Origin: Megamerina dolium
Taxonomy: Eukaryota > Arthropoda > Insecta > Diptera > Megamerinidae
NCBI GenBank assembly: GCA_963854835.1
Contig: OY978526.1
Location: forward strand, 19,746,334-19,810,333
DNA length: 64,000 nucleotides
Reading direction: 5' to 3'
Both the position numbers and the translations under genes were made by a program. Below are positions 11,481 to 22,887 of this stretch, one piece after another. The notes beneath the pieces were generated by a model that saw nothing but the letters and a program-made list of their open reading frames with translations, did no database searches and had not been told where the DNA came from. How positions within the stretch are numbered: the stretch's first letter is position 1; every line of letters starts with the position of its first letter.

Positions 11481-13582
11481 GGTCGGATAGTTCTGGGACC
11501 GCCCTCGTACATTTTTGATCTTTTCCTCTATGATAATATCTAAAATTTTCATTTTTGAAAATACTTTTTGTTCCCTTTATACTTATAATGAAAAATTCAC
11601 TCTCGTTTGGAGGGTTAATGCAATTTTTTATTGATGCGTATGATAAAATTTTGCTCAATGCATATAATAATAACGAGTTTTAATCTTCGTTTCACCAGTA
11701 TTATTGCTGGTTATTCATACTTATATGATCTAGGCGATATTGTACTAGTTATATTCGCTCTCTTTTCATACCAAATCACATGTATAATTTAAAGTCAATC
11801 GGCTAAATAGAATTTCAGCGGCAAATTAGCAAGCATATTTAATTAAAACAACAAAAAAACAAATGGTAATAAAATGAACAATAACAACAACAACATTGTC
11901 ATTCATGACTTTTTGAGTAAAAGCTTTGGTGTTGTATTTTCTTTGTTGTCGTTTGTTTTTTGAGTGAAACCAGCAATAAGCTACATTCGTACGTCAGAAA
12001 TGACACACAAAAAATTACTAAATAGATAGGTACGCTTATGAGTCAAATACAAAGTAGAAAAAGCTTTAATGAAAAAATAAAATAAAATAAAATTCAATTT
12101 GAACAACACACACACAGACAGAAAATCACACATTTAATAATTAGTTTAAATTTGAGTGAGTAACAATTAAAATGTGACACCATCAGCAGCCCAACCACTC
12201 TACGATAAAATCGTCTTTCGGTTTGTGCCTGCCTGTTTGCATCACAATAGTATAGAATAAATAGTGTTTTAGAGAGAAATATCAAATATAAACTGCCCAA
12301 CATACATGCATATCTATATTTAATAAAATATTATTAATTTATTCATATTAAATTCTAATTAAAATAAAATTAAAATTAAATAAAATTGAAAAAAAAAAAT
12401 AAATAAATAAATAAATTGATGATGAGATGATGATTAAAACGTGTTTTCTCATCAACAAATGTAGTTCATGAGATTAATGTGCTTGCTGCTTGCTACTATT
12501 GCCAACATTATCGCTAATCAATCGTTCTTAATAGTACAAATTATTCTAAGTGAGTTGTTTTTGTGTTTTTTTTTTTTTTTGTTCATTCACACTGCGCTTT
12601 TCGGTGTGATTGTATGTGCATGCGTGTGTGTGTGTGTACATGCATATTTGTACTATTGAATTAAAGAAAAACAAATACGAGTACGAGTAAATTTAATTAC
12701 GCATTTCATTGCGTTACTTATTGTTCTAATTGTGTTGTGTCGTGTTGTGTTGTCTCTCAATAAGAAGTAAGAATAAAAACGCAAGAAAAAAGAGAAGAAG
12801 CACCCATCAGCAACAGCAGCAGTAGTAGTAGTAGTAGTGTGCGGGTGAATTTAGAACAGATAAATAACAATATTCATCATCATCATCATCATCGTCATCG
12901 TCATCATTATCAGTATTCAACAGGTGAGTGTGTGTGCCCACATGTTCGAGTGTATTTGTTAAAATGAAAGTATTTTTTGTATTAATGCGAAAGAAAGAAC
13001 TAATGAGAACAAAAAAAAAAATATAAAAGACAAAAAAAATAACATTGCAATCATAAAATACATACATTCATATGTATAGGGGAAACGTATATTGGATGGG
13101 GCAGTACATAAAGTGGGCATTTGTTGGTTAATATGATTATTTTTTTTATATTTTAGTTGACAGCCACATACATAGTTTCAGATTTAGTTAAATTACTTTC
13201 TTATCAGACGATACTAAAATTTATTAACATTTTTATGCCTATTTTGACATTGACGGATTAAATTCACTCCAATATTTAAATGATTCATAAGTTTTATATT
13301 CATTAAAATTGAAATTTCTTTGTTTAATATTGTTATAACCGCACCCAATATTGCCTTGGAGTTAAATATTAACAACACGAGATTTTAATTTTAATTAAAA
13401 AGTAAGTCAAAGGATTAAATGTTAATTTTCTATGACAGTTAATAGTGAAATTTAGCTCTCTTTTGATTTTACCATTCAATTGTACGAAAATATTTCCAAA
13501 AAAAAAACATACTTTTGTGCTTGTGGCAGGCTGGTAACACCCATTTTCGAATATTCTAGGCTAATTTATAAAAATAATCATA
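11481..13582. other. Intronic DNA with microsatellites
   Basis: No coding exon is seen. It holds (CA)n near 12110, (AAAT)n near 12360-12415, (TG)n near 12625, (GTA)n near 12820 and (CAT)n near 12875. Long open frames here are products of these repeats. Confidence 0.45.
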
Positions 13583-14096
13583 TTAGGTGTAGTAAAAGGA
13601 AATCCACTACTTTTCCAATAGATGGCTTTGGTAATCTGTATCTCGCGTTGTATAAGTACGATCGGGCGCTACGCTAGATGGCGTTAGAAAGATAGAATTT
13701 CGTACTAAATAAACTTTTCAGGCAGTTTTGTGTTTGCTTGACTCAATATTGTTTGAGCACGCGTCAAAGATGGACACCAGTAAAGGGAAAATACGCCATA
13801 TTTTATAGTTTTTCTTCGATAAAGGCGAAAACGTAAGCCAGACGGCTGAAAATGTGAATAGTGTGCAATTTTGGTTTCGTCGATTGCGTTCCGGTAATTT
13901 TGAATTCAAAGATACAAGTCCAATTGTCGAAATTATCGATAAAATAATGGAAATCGTCAAGTCTGACCGTCATGTAAGCACATTTACTATTGCCCAGGAG
14001 CTAAGCATTGCACAAAAAACCGTTTGGAACTATTTAAAATTAAATAAAACCTTCAATTTAATGCAAAAATAATGGATTTTCTTTTACTACACCTAA
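13583..14096 (+). mobile_element. Internally deleted mariner-like element with intact inverted ends
   Basis: A 24 bp terminal inverted repeat starting TTAGGTGTAGTAAAAG begins at 13583, and its reverse complement ends at 14096 with one mismatch. The element is flanked by TA on both sides (13581-13582 and 14097-14098). Inside, the + strand has a damaged transposase start: an ATG at 13769 (MDTSKGKIRHIL), a stop, then FFFDKGENVSQTAENVN, VQFWFRRLRSGNF and VSTFTIAQELSIAQKTVWNY. This is a mariner helix-turn-helix domain. The catalytic part is absent. It looks like a MITE-sized derivative of a larger mariner. Confidence 0.82.
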
Positions 14097-15014
14097 TATT
14101 TGCTCAACTTCTTCACTATAAATCTGCTAACATACATTCAAAACCATACTTTTGTATAAGATGAAGGCGTGGTTTTAATCAGATTCCGTCCATTATTAAA
14201 CTCAATTATTACTTAATAAATATAAATGAGTTTTAGCTAGATAACTTGATATTTTTGGACGAAAAATTGTACAAATATACATTTGCAAGCACACTTTTGT
14301 ATGGGAAGTATATGTATTTTCCATCCGACTGTGCCCATTTTCTACAATATCAATTTTGTGATAACATTAACTTGTCATACAAAGTCTTAGTTCACGAGCT
14401 TCATATTTTCTTGAGCAAAATGTGAAAAGTCACATTCAACAATATAATTTTATATGGGAGATGGACTTAGTTTTTATTCGATTACATCCATTTTTTAAAC
14501 AAGCACTTCTTTGATGAAAATAATATATTGTGCCAATTTTCAACTTGATAACTCTATAATTATGGCAGTTATTGTACGAACACACACTGTCACAACGCAA
14601 CTGTGAACAGTCCCATGCCAAACAATATAGCTTTCATCTACACACCAAATACAATATTACATATATTATTGTTTTGAATATTCGTCAACAATATAATGTG
14701 TCGTTGTTGTTGTTGTTGTTGTTTTCTGCTGCTCCCACTTTAACTGCCAATTGGGGTGTAGGTGATGATCAGTATATCATAGTACTCGTAGAGGAAAAAA
14801 AAAATTGCGCGCGCACTCAAATTTTCAACATTTATTGTACGATCCAACATTTCAGCCGCTCTCCTCGAGTGTAGAAGATATTTTACTGCTATGCACACAT
14901 GCATACTCTTGCTCTTTCTCTCTGCCATCGTATTGTTGATTAATGTGCTTGTATTTGTGGCATTGTCGTTATTGTTGTTATTGCCTAAAGCTGTACAGTG
15001 CTGTTAATATTGCT

Positions 15015-15050
<36 letters not shown>

Positions 15051-15302
15051 GCTTCTGTTGCTGCTGTTGTTCTTTACACTATTTTTAATTTGCTGAGTCA
15101 TTTCATTTTTGTGGAATAAAGTAACGGCAGCAGCAACAACAACAACAACAACAACAACAATAAAAAAATACTGACTAAATAATAACAATAAATTATTACG
15201 TGCTATCTCCATATGTATGTGTTTTCGCGCACACATTTTATTATAATCGGTACATGTATGTATGCATCTACACATATGCGAATGTTCATACATTTGAACA
15301 AA

Positions 15303-15337
<35 letters not shown>

Positions 15338-16094
15338 TTTATTTTCGTATTTGCAACGATTTCTATATCAAAAATGATTCGTCGTAGTATTCTTCACATT
15401 TTCGTAAATTTATTTTATTTTTAATTTTATATTTGTTTTTATTCTATTTTTCTTTTCCTTTTTTGGTTTCTATTTGCCGAATGTAGAGTGATTTTCTTTG
15501 AGGCGATAAATTTGAAAATATATATTTGCAATTTTCGTTATATATATTTTATTATATTTTTTTATTTTATTTTTTATTTGTTTTTAATCACTTGTTATTT
15601 GCAAGGTCACTACTTGATTTTTAAATCGTTAAAAAGTATTTATTATTATTTAAATATATACTCGTACGTATATACATACTTTTATGTGTGACTTTTGAAA
15701 ATAACATAAATTAGATATTCATATTTTTATAATTTAAAAAAAAAAAAATAACTACAATTTATATTAATATTTTTATTGTTTCTTGCGACATACACTATAT
15801 CATATCATATGATAGGTGCATTGCTAAGCATGTTTGTAATCACTTAAAGAAAGTTTCGAACATATAGACGACACTAACTTGTATGTTCTTGATTAGCCCC
15901 AAGCCGATAGTCGATTTAAAGATGACCCTCCATCTGAGGATCTCTTCATCCGTTTGTCGCATGATAACTTGAACTGAAATAGAATTATTTTGCTGAAATT
16001 TGGTACGAGCTAATTGCGGTTCAAAAATTCTGAAGGTATTGAAAATGGATATGAGATTGCTAGGATAAATCAAACAGACTACTCTTGGAATTGT
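14097..16094. other. Intronic DNA with inverted TTG/CAA runs
   Basis: No exon is seen. (TTG)n runs lie at 14702-14720 and 15016-15051, and a (CAA)n run lies at 15131-15161, so the last two are inverted relative to each other with a spacer of about 80 bp. T-rich runs fill 15310-15620. Near 15850-16070 there is a slightly more GC-rich patch of unknown origin. Confidence 0.4.
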
Positions 16095-17400
16095 TTTAAA
16101 CTTTAAACCTTATAACGCTTTTAATTTCCATCTAGAACAAGCATGTATGATAAGTAGCTTAATATTTTAGAAGAAAATAATTTCACAAGAAATGGGCGAT
16201 CCACGTCCACTATTTAATGTAGCTCCCCTACAAAGTCATGGAATTTTTTTTTTAGACTTTAAACCACCTTAACTAACTTTATTTTCCATTTAGAATAACC
16301 AAATTTTGTATGTAGTTTATTATTTTAGGGGGAAATAATTTTGCAACAAATGTCTGATCAACGACCATCATTTACTGTAGCTCCCCTACAAAGTCATGGA
16401 ATTTTTTTTAGACTTGAAACCACCTTAACTTACTTTATCTTCCATTTAGAACAACCATATGCTGTATCCAGTTCGACATTTTAAAGGGAAATAATTTCAC
16501 AAGAAATAGCCGAACCACCCCCTCTATTTAATATAGCTACCACACTAAGTAACAGTGTTTTTCCTAATTTTAAATCACCTTAACTGACTTAATAAATCAT
16601 CTAAAATATCAGATGTGCATGTTAATATTATACTGGGAAATAAATTTGCAAGAAATAGACGAGTCACGTTTACTATTTAAAATAACTCCCCTACAAAGTC
16701 ATGGATTTTTTTTACACTTTAAACCACCTTAACTTATTTAATCTTTCATTTAGGACAACCATATTCTGTATGCAGCTTAACATTTTAAGAAGAAATAATT
16801 TTTCAACAAATGTCTGATCGACGACCATCATTTACTGTAGCCTCCCCTACAAAGTCGTGGAATTTTTTTTTAGACTTTAAACCACCTTAACTTACTTTAT
16901 CTTCCATTTATACCAACCATATTCTGTATGCAGCTTAACATAGAAATAATTTTGCAACAAATGGCTGAACCACGCCCACTATTTAATGCAGCTCCCATAC
17001 AAAGGCATGCAATTTTTTTCGACTTTGAACCGCCTTAACTTAGGTTAGGTTAGGTTATGTGGCTGCCCTCTCTGTGAGAGGACACACTAAGGCCAGAAAG
17101 GTCCATTTTAATACCACCGAGCTTCTCTTCCAATACTGTTGTACGAGTTAAATTTGGACAGCATTAGAAGGGGCCTACTTATATTAGCCGGTTCCGAACG
17201 GCAGAACGCTTGTGACATCACTTTAACTACCGCCTTAACTTAAACAACCAACATTTTTATATAGTTTAAGATTTTAGGATGAAATAATTGCGCAAAAAAA
17301 AAAGTCGCAGCATGCCCACTATTAAATACAGCTTCCATACAAAGATACGGAATTTTTCCTAATTTAATACTTTCATAATTTTTTGTTGGAGATTTCATGC
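16095..17400 (+). repeat. Tandem array of about 155 bp units, 7 to 8 copies
   Basis: A unit with the core GCTCCCCTACAAAGTCATGG recurs at 16222, 16380, 16536 (variant), 16685, 16841, 16991 and 17331. The spacing is 149-158 bp, except for the last gap, which is interrupted by an inserted SINE fragment. Other shared unit parts are ACTTTAAACCACCTTAACT, GGAAATAATTT and ACCATATTCTGTATGCAG. Units differ by many substitutions and small indels, so the array is old. Confidence 0.82.
17043..17228 (-). mobile_element. 5'-truncated SINE with GGTTA-type tail and 14 bp target duplication
   Basis: ACCGCCTTAACTTA is present at 17029-17042 and 17229-17242. Between them, on the minus strand, lies the 3' half of the tRNA-derived SINE (GTTCTGCCGTTCGGAACCGG, then AACAGTATTGGAAGAGAAGC). 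It is followed by a 3' end that differs from the other copies and finishes in repeated CCTAA units (GGTTAGGTTAGGTTA on the + strand) instead of poly-A. The duplicated flank belongs to the 155 bp array, so the array is older than the insertion. Confidence 0.75.
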
Positions 17401-17585
17401 TCCAAAATATGTAAAATTTTTGCATCAAACTTTTTTTGGAAGTTCTGTGCTTTTTTTTATGTGAAAACTTGTTTGCAACGCAAAAGCGGCCTTGTTCCAC
17501 CCCATTTTTTATGTGTTCATTCTACGGGTGCAGCATATAATTGTAGTAAGCTGGCCGAGGCCAACTGTAAGATCTATTTTATAAG
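17401..17585. other. End of the large cnc intron before a TATA-like motif
   Basis: AT-rich sequence with a T-run; no coding signal is recognised. Confidence 0.3.
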
Positions 17586-17594
17586 TATAAATAG
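17586..17594 (+). promoter_or_regulatory. TATA-box-like motif upstream of the bZIP exon
   Basis: TATAAATAG followed by GGGCG lies about 255 bp before the acceptor of the bZIP exon. A short cnc isoform made from an internal promoter is known in Drosophila. This motif could serve such a start, but a chance match in AT-rich DNA is possible. Confidence 0.3.
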
Positions 17595-17848
17595 GGGCGT
17601 TACCAAATAACAGAATTTAACATACCTGTTTTATGACGATCCTATAAAATAGAGACTACAAAAAAGATAATAATAAATAATGATCTAATAAAGTAATTAA
17701 ATAATTTCTTCTTGAACAATTACATTGTGAGAATGAATGAAATCGTGAAAAATATTCACTTTTATCTTTATATTCATACTCTGCATTTACTTCAAATTCC
17801 TATTCTGATTCTTATTTAATGCTATTTTGTCCGATCTTGTTGTTGTAG

Positions 17849-19083
17849 GTTTCTGTCGCATGGTTGATGTCAACAATAGTACCAGCAATAATTCGTCAGT
17901 GCTGGGTGGTATCTCATCGAATGGTCATTCGAATGCTGGTGGCAACTCAGGTGCTAATTCAGGTTCTGGTGCCACAAACGCACTTTCAATGAGCTCAGCT
18001 GCCGGAGGAGGTGTTGCAACCGCTGGCATGACTACGGATTTAATGAATTCAGCAACCGGTGGCACAGATCGCCTGGATGCCTCAAGCGACAGTGCTGTCA
18101 GTTCGATGGGTTCCGAACGAGTACCATCCCTGTCCGATGGTGAATGGGGTGAAGGTAGCGATTCGGCACAAGATTATCATCAGGGCAAATATGGTGGACC
18201 ATATGATTACAGCTACAACAACAACAACAATAACAATCGTCTCAACGATGGCACACGCCAACCACCGGTGGCACAAAAGAAACATCAAATGTTTGGTAAA
18301 CGTTTCTTGAACGAACAACAGCCGAGCGTAAATGGTAACAACACATCCAGTGGCGCTGCCGCTGGTGGAGCATCAACAATAAATGGTGGTCTCATACATG
18401 GACCAGCACAATCGATTAAATATGAATATGAACCATATCCAGTGATTGGCGGAGGACTACAACATCATAATAGCAGTGAGGGTGGTGCAATGGGTCCGGC
18501 ATTGAGTAAGGAACATCATGCGTACGATTTGAAATATGGGCACGGTGCCGTTGGTGGTGGTTATTCATTGGATTTTTCAGTGCGTACACCACGTACTCCG
18601 CATGATATTGTCCAACATAATCATACATATACGTTGCCACAAGGTACGGGCTCATTGCCGCGACCACAGCAACGTGACAAAAAGATATCGACATCGTCTA
18701 GCAAATCGTCACGTTCGTCGTCGGCACATGGCGAAGAGGAGCATTTGACACGCGACGAAAAGCGAGCACGTGCCCTCAGTGTACCGATTGCGGTCAATGA
18801 TATCATCAATTTACCAATGGACGAGTTCAATGAACGTCTCTCCAAGTACGATTTAACCGAAAATCAATTATCGCTAATACGAGATATACGACGACGTGGC
18901 AAAAATAAGGTGGCCGCACAAAATTGTCGCAAACGTAAACTGGATCAGATTCTATCGTTGGAGGATGAAGTGAAAGAGGTGCGCAAACGCAAGGATCATT
19001 TGACACAGGAGCATGACAGTCTGATGGCTGAACGGAAACGCATCTCAAATAAATTTGCAGCATTGCATAGGCATATTTTCCAA
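17849..19083 (+). CDS. cnc: cap'n'collar (cnc), CNC-bZIP exon
   Basis: This is the main DNA-binding exon of a Nrf/NF-E2-type factor that pairs with small Maf proteins in the nucleus and activates stress and detoxification genes. The acceptor is TTGTTGTTGTAG and the donor is CAA|GTAAGTG at 19084. It starts [10 protein letters not shown] and has Ser/Gly/Asn-rich linkers and a [20 protein letters not shown] block, which resembles the conserved Neh-type degron and acidic segment. It ends with the CNC domain (18751-18891; [20 protein letters not shown]), the basic region ([20 protein letters not shown], about 18889-18950) and a leucine-zipper-like heptad stretch to ALHRHIFQ. The CNC-specific NxxxAAQxCRxR signature is intact. 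In Drosophila all isoforms share the bZIP. I am sure of the family; the isoform structure is inferred. Confidence 0.95.
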
Positions 19084-19246
19084 GTAAGTGCATTTAATGG
19101 TTATGAGCTGAAAGTTAAAATGGCTCATAGTTATAGTCAGAGATAGAAGCGGCTTGATTGATATATCTCTCATAGAAAAATCACACAAGCTCACTTTTTT
19201 GTAAAAATTTTAGGTTCTTAGGCATAAAATTGTATTAACATAATTT

Positions 19247-19277
<31 letters not shown>

Positions 19278-19304
19278 CTCTTTCTTTCCATTCGAATTAT
19301 TCAG
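19084..19304 (+). other. cnc: cnc intron (221 bp)
   Basis: Donor GTAAGTGC and acceptor TTCGAATTATTCAG, with a (CT)n run upstream of the acceptor. Removal joins ALHRHIFQ to YLRDPEGN in phase 0, matching the usual CNC family order. Confidence 0.85.
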
Positions 19305-19691
19305 TATTTGCGTGATCCGGAGGGTAATTTATGCTCACCCTCAGAGTACAGCCTACAACAGGCTGTAGATGGTTCAATTTATTTGCTGCCACGCGATAGC
19401 AGCAATAAAGTGGATGTCACTGCTGCAATAACACCAAACAATGGTGGCAGCAATAATAATGGTGGCAGCAATGGTGGTCATCTAAATCATGGCGGTGGCG
19501 GGGCAACACATCCGCAGCATCATCATCATGTTGCGGCGGCCACGCGTCATCAACATCAGCAGCAACATCATGCAGTGCATCAGCATGCAGCAGTCGCACA
19601 AAGCTTATCACACACCACGCAACAACAACAGCAGCAACAACAACAACAACAACAGCAGCAGCATCATCATCAAACACATCAAAAGGATTGA
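19305..19691 (+). CDS. cnc: cap'n'collar (cnc), last exon to first stop
   Basis: It encodes YLRDPEGNLCSPSEYSLQQA followed by VDGSIYLLPRD. This corresponds to the conserved C-terminal domain after the zipper (Neh3-like YxLRDPxGxPxSPxEYxLQ). It then gives Gly/Asn, His and Gln runs and ends QTHQKD-TGA (19689-19691). With the three other visible exons this gives 721 codons. The TGA is followed in the same frame by 166 further sense codons, described separately. The Gln run is encoded by mixed CAA/CAG. Confidence 0.92.
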   Translation, partial: YLRDPEGNLCSPSEYSLQQAVDGSIYLLPRDSSNKVDVTAAITPNNGGSNNNGGSNGGHLNHGGGGATHPQHHHHVAAATRHQHQQQHHAVHQHAAVAQSLSHTTQQQQQQQQQQQQQQHHHQTHQKD

Positions 19692-20192
19692 AAATTATTG
19701 TTTCAACATTATGCAAATTGGTTTCAATTTCATCAGCATCATCATCATCATCAGCAGCAGCAGCAGCAGCATCAGCAACATTCTCAGCGACAACAGCAAA
19801 AACATTTGCAACATTTCTATTATTATTACCATCATCAACATCATCATCATCATCATCGTCTTCAGCACCAGCATCATCATCATCATCATCATCATCATCG
19901 TCGTCTTCGTCATTCTTCTCATTATCATATTCCTCAGCATTGTTATCAAAATAATCAGAATAATTTTCAGCAAATGTCACAACAACAAAAGCAAATATGT
20001 GTTATGCATGAAAATGAAGTAGATGAAGAAGAAGATGATTATGAAGAATATATTGAGCATGTGGAACAAGCACAATATTACAATGATAGCAGCAGCAACG
20101 GCACCAATGATTATTATTACAATATGATGCACAGTAGTATGCCAGCCGTGACAAAGTCAGCAACAACACCAACAAATCTCTATTTGTACTAA
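19692..20192 (+). CDS. cnc: Candidate stop-readthrough extension of cnc
   Basis: The frame of the last exon stays open for 166 codons after the TGA at 19689 and ends at TAA (20190-20192). It begins KLLFQHYANWFQFH, has His/Gln and Tyr runs, an acidic segment HENEVDEEEDDYEEYIEHVE (about 20007-20066), YNDSSSNGTNDYYYNMMHSS and a terminus NLYLY. Synonymous codons are mixed inside the runs (TAT/TAC, AGC/AGT, GAA/GAG), which favours a translated sequence over a microsatellite. It could be a readthrough tail, a recent nonsense change, a sequencing error at the TGA, or simply 3'UTR. The base after TGA is A, not the leakiest context. Confidence 0.5.
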   Translation, partial: KLLFQHYANWFQFHQHHHHHQQQQQQHQQHSQRQQQKHLQHFYYYYHHQHHHHHHRLQHQHHHHHHHHHRRLRHSSHYHIPQHCYQNNQNNFQQMSQQQKQICVMHENEVDEEEDDYEEYIEHVEQAQYYNDSSSNGTNDYYYNMMHSSMPAVTKSATTPTNLYLY

Positions 20193-22887
20193 AGTGCTGC
20201 TGTTGTTGTTGCAGCTTCCTATTAGTATGATCTACTTGTGCTACTACACAATCAACAACAATTAAAGTTAGCCAAAATACTAAAGATTGTATGTGAATGT
20301 GGCATTAGAAGATTAGCACATTTGGTTCTACATTTTAGTTGAAATTTTCCATTATTCTATTTTATTGAATTGCACCATTTTAACCATTTGGTTGTATAGT
20401 AATATATTCAGAAAAGTCATTTTCGAAGATGTTATGATGGGTATTGATAAAATTTTGTATGAGATTTAATTTAATTTAATTTTTACTAATTTATAATTTA
20501 TAATTAATGATTTATGTATTTGCCACCGCCTCCCCTTCTCCTCTATATATTTACATATGCTAAACAAAAAACTAAACTTGTGATAACTTTTTTTTAAATA
20601 GCAATATTTGCTTGTATTTATTTTCTTTGATTAAAAGATGTTGCCTTTATTTGTTTTCTCTTTTCCCACCCCCCACTATGCTTTTATTTTTTTCTAGTTA
20701 TCTATCTTAGTTAAGTGGTGGTAACTGGCCATGGGTTTTAATATTATTACATCATTTTCATAAAAATTAAAAAAAAAAAACAATAAATCATGCATTACAT
20801 TGTACTCTTATGTACACATGATGTATGTAGTATACACAAAAAAAGGCTCACAAATTATAAAGCATTAATATAAGAATTTATGCTTGATTTATTGAATTTA
20901 TTATTTAATTTTGTTTTTTTTTTTATTTAAAAAAGGGTTTTTATATACATATAAATATATAATAATTTTCTCCTGAAAACTATTTAGTTATTAAGCTTTT
21001 AGTTTTTAAGATAAACCAAACAACCAACAAAACAAATTAAAAAAAAAATATATAAAATGTAGAGAATAAAAAATACATTAATTTTAAGTAATTTACACAT
21101 ATTTACTTATACTTATACTAAGCACACAAACACCACACACACACACACACAAACACTCTCACATATAGACAAATACATGTTTGTTGAAAAAATTTATATG
21201 CATGTATGTAGCATATATAAGATTTAGAATATATATAATATAAGAAATTTTTGTAAATATTATACAATTTAAAAGATTAGAATTTAGAATTAAACACATA
21301 CAACTTAACAAATAGACTTTTTAACAACAACACGTGTATATTTAAATTGATGTAATTAATGATATAGTTGTATTTTACTGCAAACGAATGCTTAATATAA
21401 TATAAAACACAAGCTGAATTGAATAAGATGTTTGTTGTAACTTTTGCTTTTATTTCTTTCTTTTTTTTTCTTCTATATGTATTTGAGGAGTAACTTGTTT
21501 AAAATGTGATTGTTTTTGTTTTTTGTTTTTTTTTTACTATAACTGTATTTTGAAATCTTAGAAATTTTCTAGTTGAAAATTTCAATAAATAAAAATACAA
21601 TTTCATTGCAATATTAATTTTCACATGTAAATTATGAAATTTAAATAAATTGTAGAAATATTTGTTTAGAAAATATTTAAAAGTTGTCACCACTGGTCAA
21701 ATGTATTCATTTTTTCAATATAATTATTTAATCTATATGCAAAATCAATTGCAATAATTTCAATTTGTCTCAATTAAAATATTGTAATTTCAAATATTTC
21801 AAATACATCTAGCACTTGCATTTGAATTGTTATTTAATTGTATTTTATTAATTGTTATTTAATTTAATTAATCACATTTTGTTTTTAAAGTTACTCCTCA
21901 TGCATGTAGATGTATAGTAAAAAAAATATATATATATTTATAGTGAATAGTGAAATAGTTAGTCCATATTCATACGCAATAGCCAGTTAAATAAGAACAC
22001 AATAATTAAATGCATATAAATATACATTTTTATGATGATGAAATTACCTATGTAAGTTACATACATACATATATTGTTAAAGCGTAAATTACAATTAATT
22101 GTTATTACATTTTTAATAATACATACTAGCTTCTAAACACGCTAAGTAAATCAATATAAAGAAAGAACAAACAAAAAAAAAAAACGGGCTACAAATATTA
22201 CACAAATAGAATACAAATCAACAAAATGTTTTTAAATTTTATCCAAAATCTTTATATACTCTCTATATATTTCATTTTTCTTATTTCACAAATTTAAAAA
22301 CTATAATCAAATAAATAATTCTTCAAATGAGTACTAACTATTTGATGATAGGTTTATGATATGTTGGTTAATTACGAATGTATGTAAAAAATAAATATAA
22401 GAAGAAGAGGAAAATATAATATATTAATATTTAATATAATTGTCCTACTTACATCTATCTCAGATCCATCTCTTAAATAATAAGAAAAATGTATCATTAT
22501 AAACGTCTATCTCTATATACGATACGAGTACATATAGCATTTTGACACAAATACACTAAGTTGAAAATCAGCAGCAGCAACAGCAATACGAGTAGCAGCA
22601 AAAAGCATTTGCAATATTATTAGTCGTCAACGATTGTAACTTGTGTAGTGCAATACATACGTGTTTATGTGTATGTATGTATATATAATAGTATATATAT
22701 ACAATAATAATTTACGGGTGTGTGATCTCTATGAAAAAAAAAAGAAATATTATAAATATATATTACAAAACTATTACGAACCAAATTGTGAATAGAAAAG
22801 AAATCAAAAATAAACTGATCATATATTGAATTTTTATGAATACAAAACATTTATGAATAATTTCCACAATTACAATAATGCAACATC
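20193..22887 (+). other. cnc: Probable cnc 3' untranslated region and downstream DNA
   Basis: AT-rich DNA without coding signal. Several AATAAA sites occur, for example at 21065, and (CA)n lies near 21135. The true poly(A) site cannot be fixed from sequence alone. Confidence 0.45.

Larger units (their letters stand above)
7661..17848 (+). other. cnc: Large cnc intron, 10,188 bp, rich in mobile-element remains
   Basis: It runs from donor GTAAGT at 7661 to acceptor TTGTTGTTGTAG at 17848. It holds a SINE, relics of at least four Tc1/mariner-type transposons, a LINE fragment, trinucleotide runs and a 155 bp tandem array; these are listed separately. No other host coding exon is recognised. In Drosophila, cnc makes short and long isoforms from several promoters, so an internal promoter here is plausible. 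Confidence 0.75.

Noticed and set aside
12807..13067. Minus-strand frame with Asp and Tyr runs in the cnc intron
   Set aside because: It is entirely made by (CAT)n and (GTA)n microsatellites.
19417..19980. Long minus-strand frame with Asp/Val/Ala runs opposite the last cnc exon
   Set aside because: It is the reverse of CAG/CAT/GAT-type runs; the sense strand carries the conserved CNC C-terminus.
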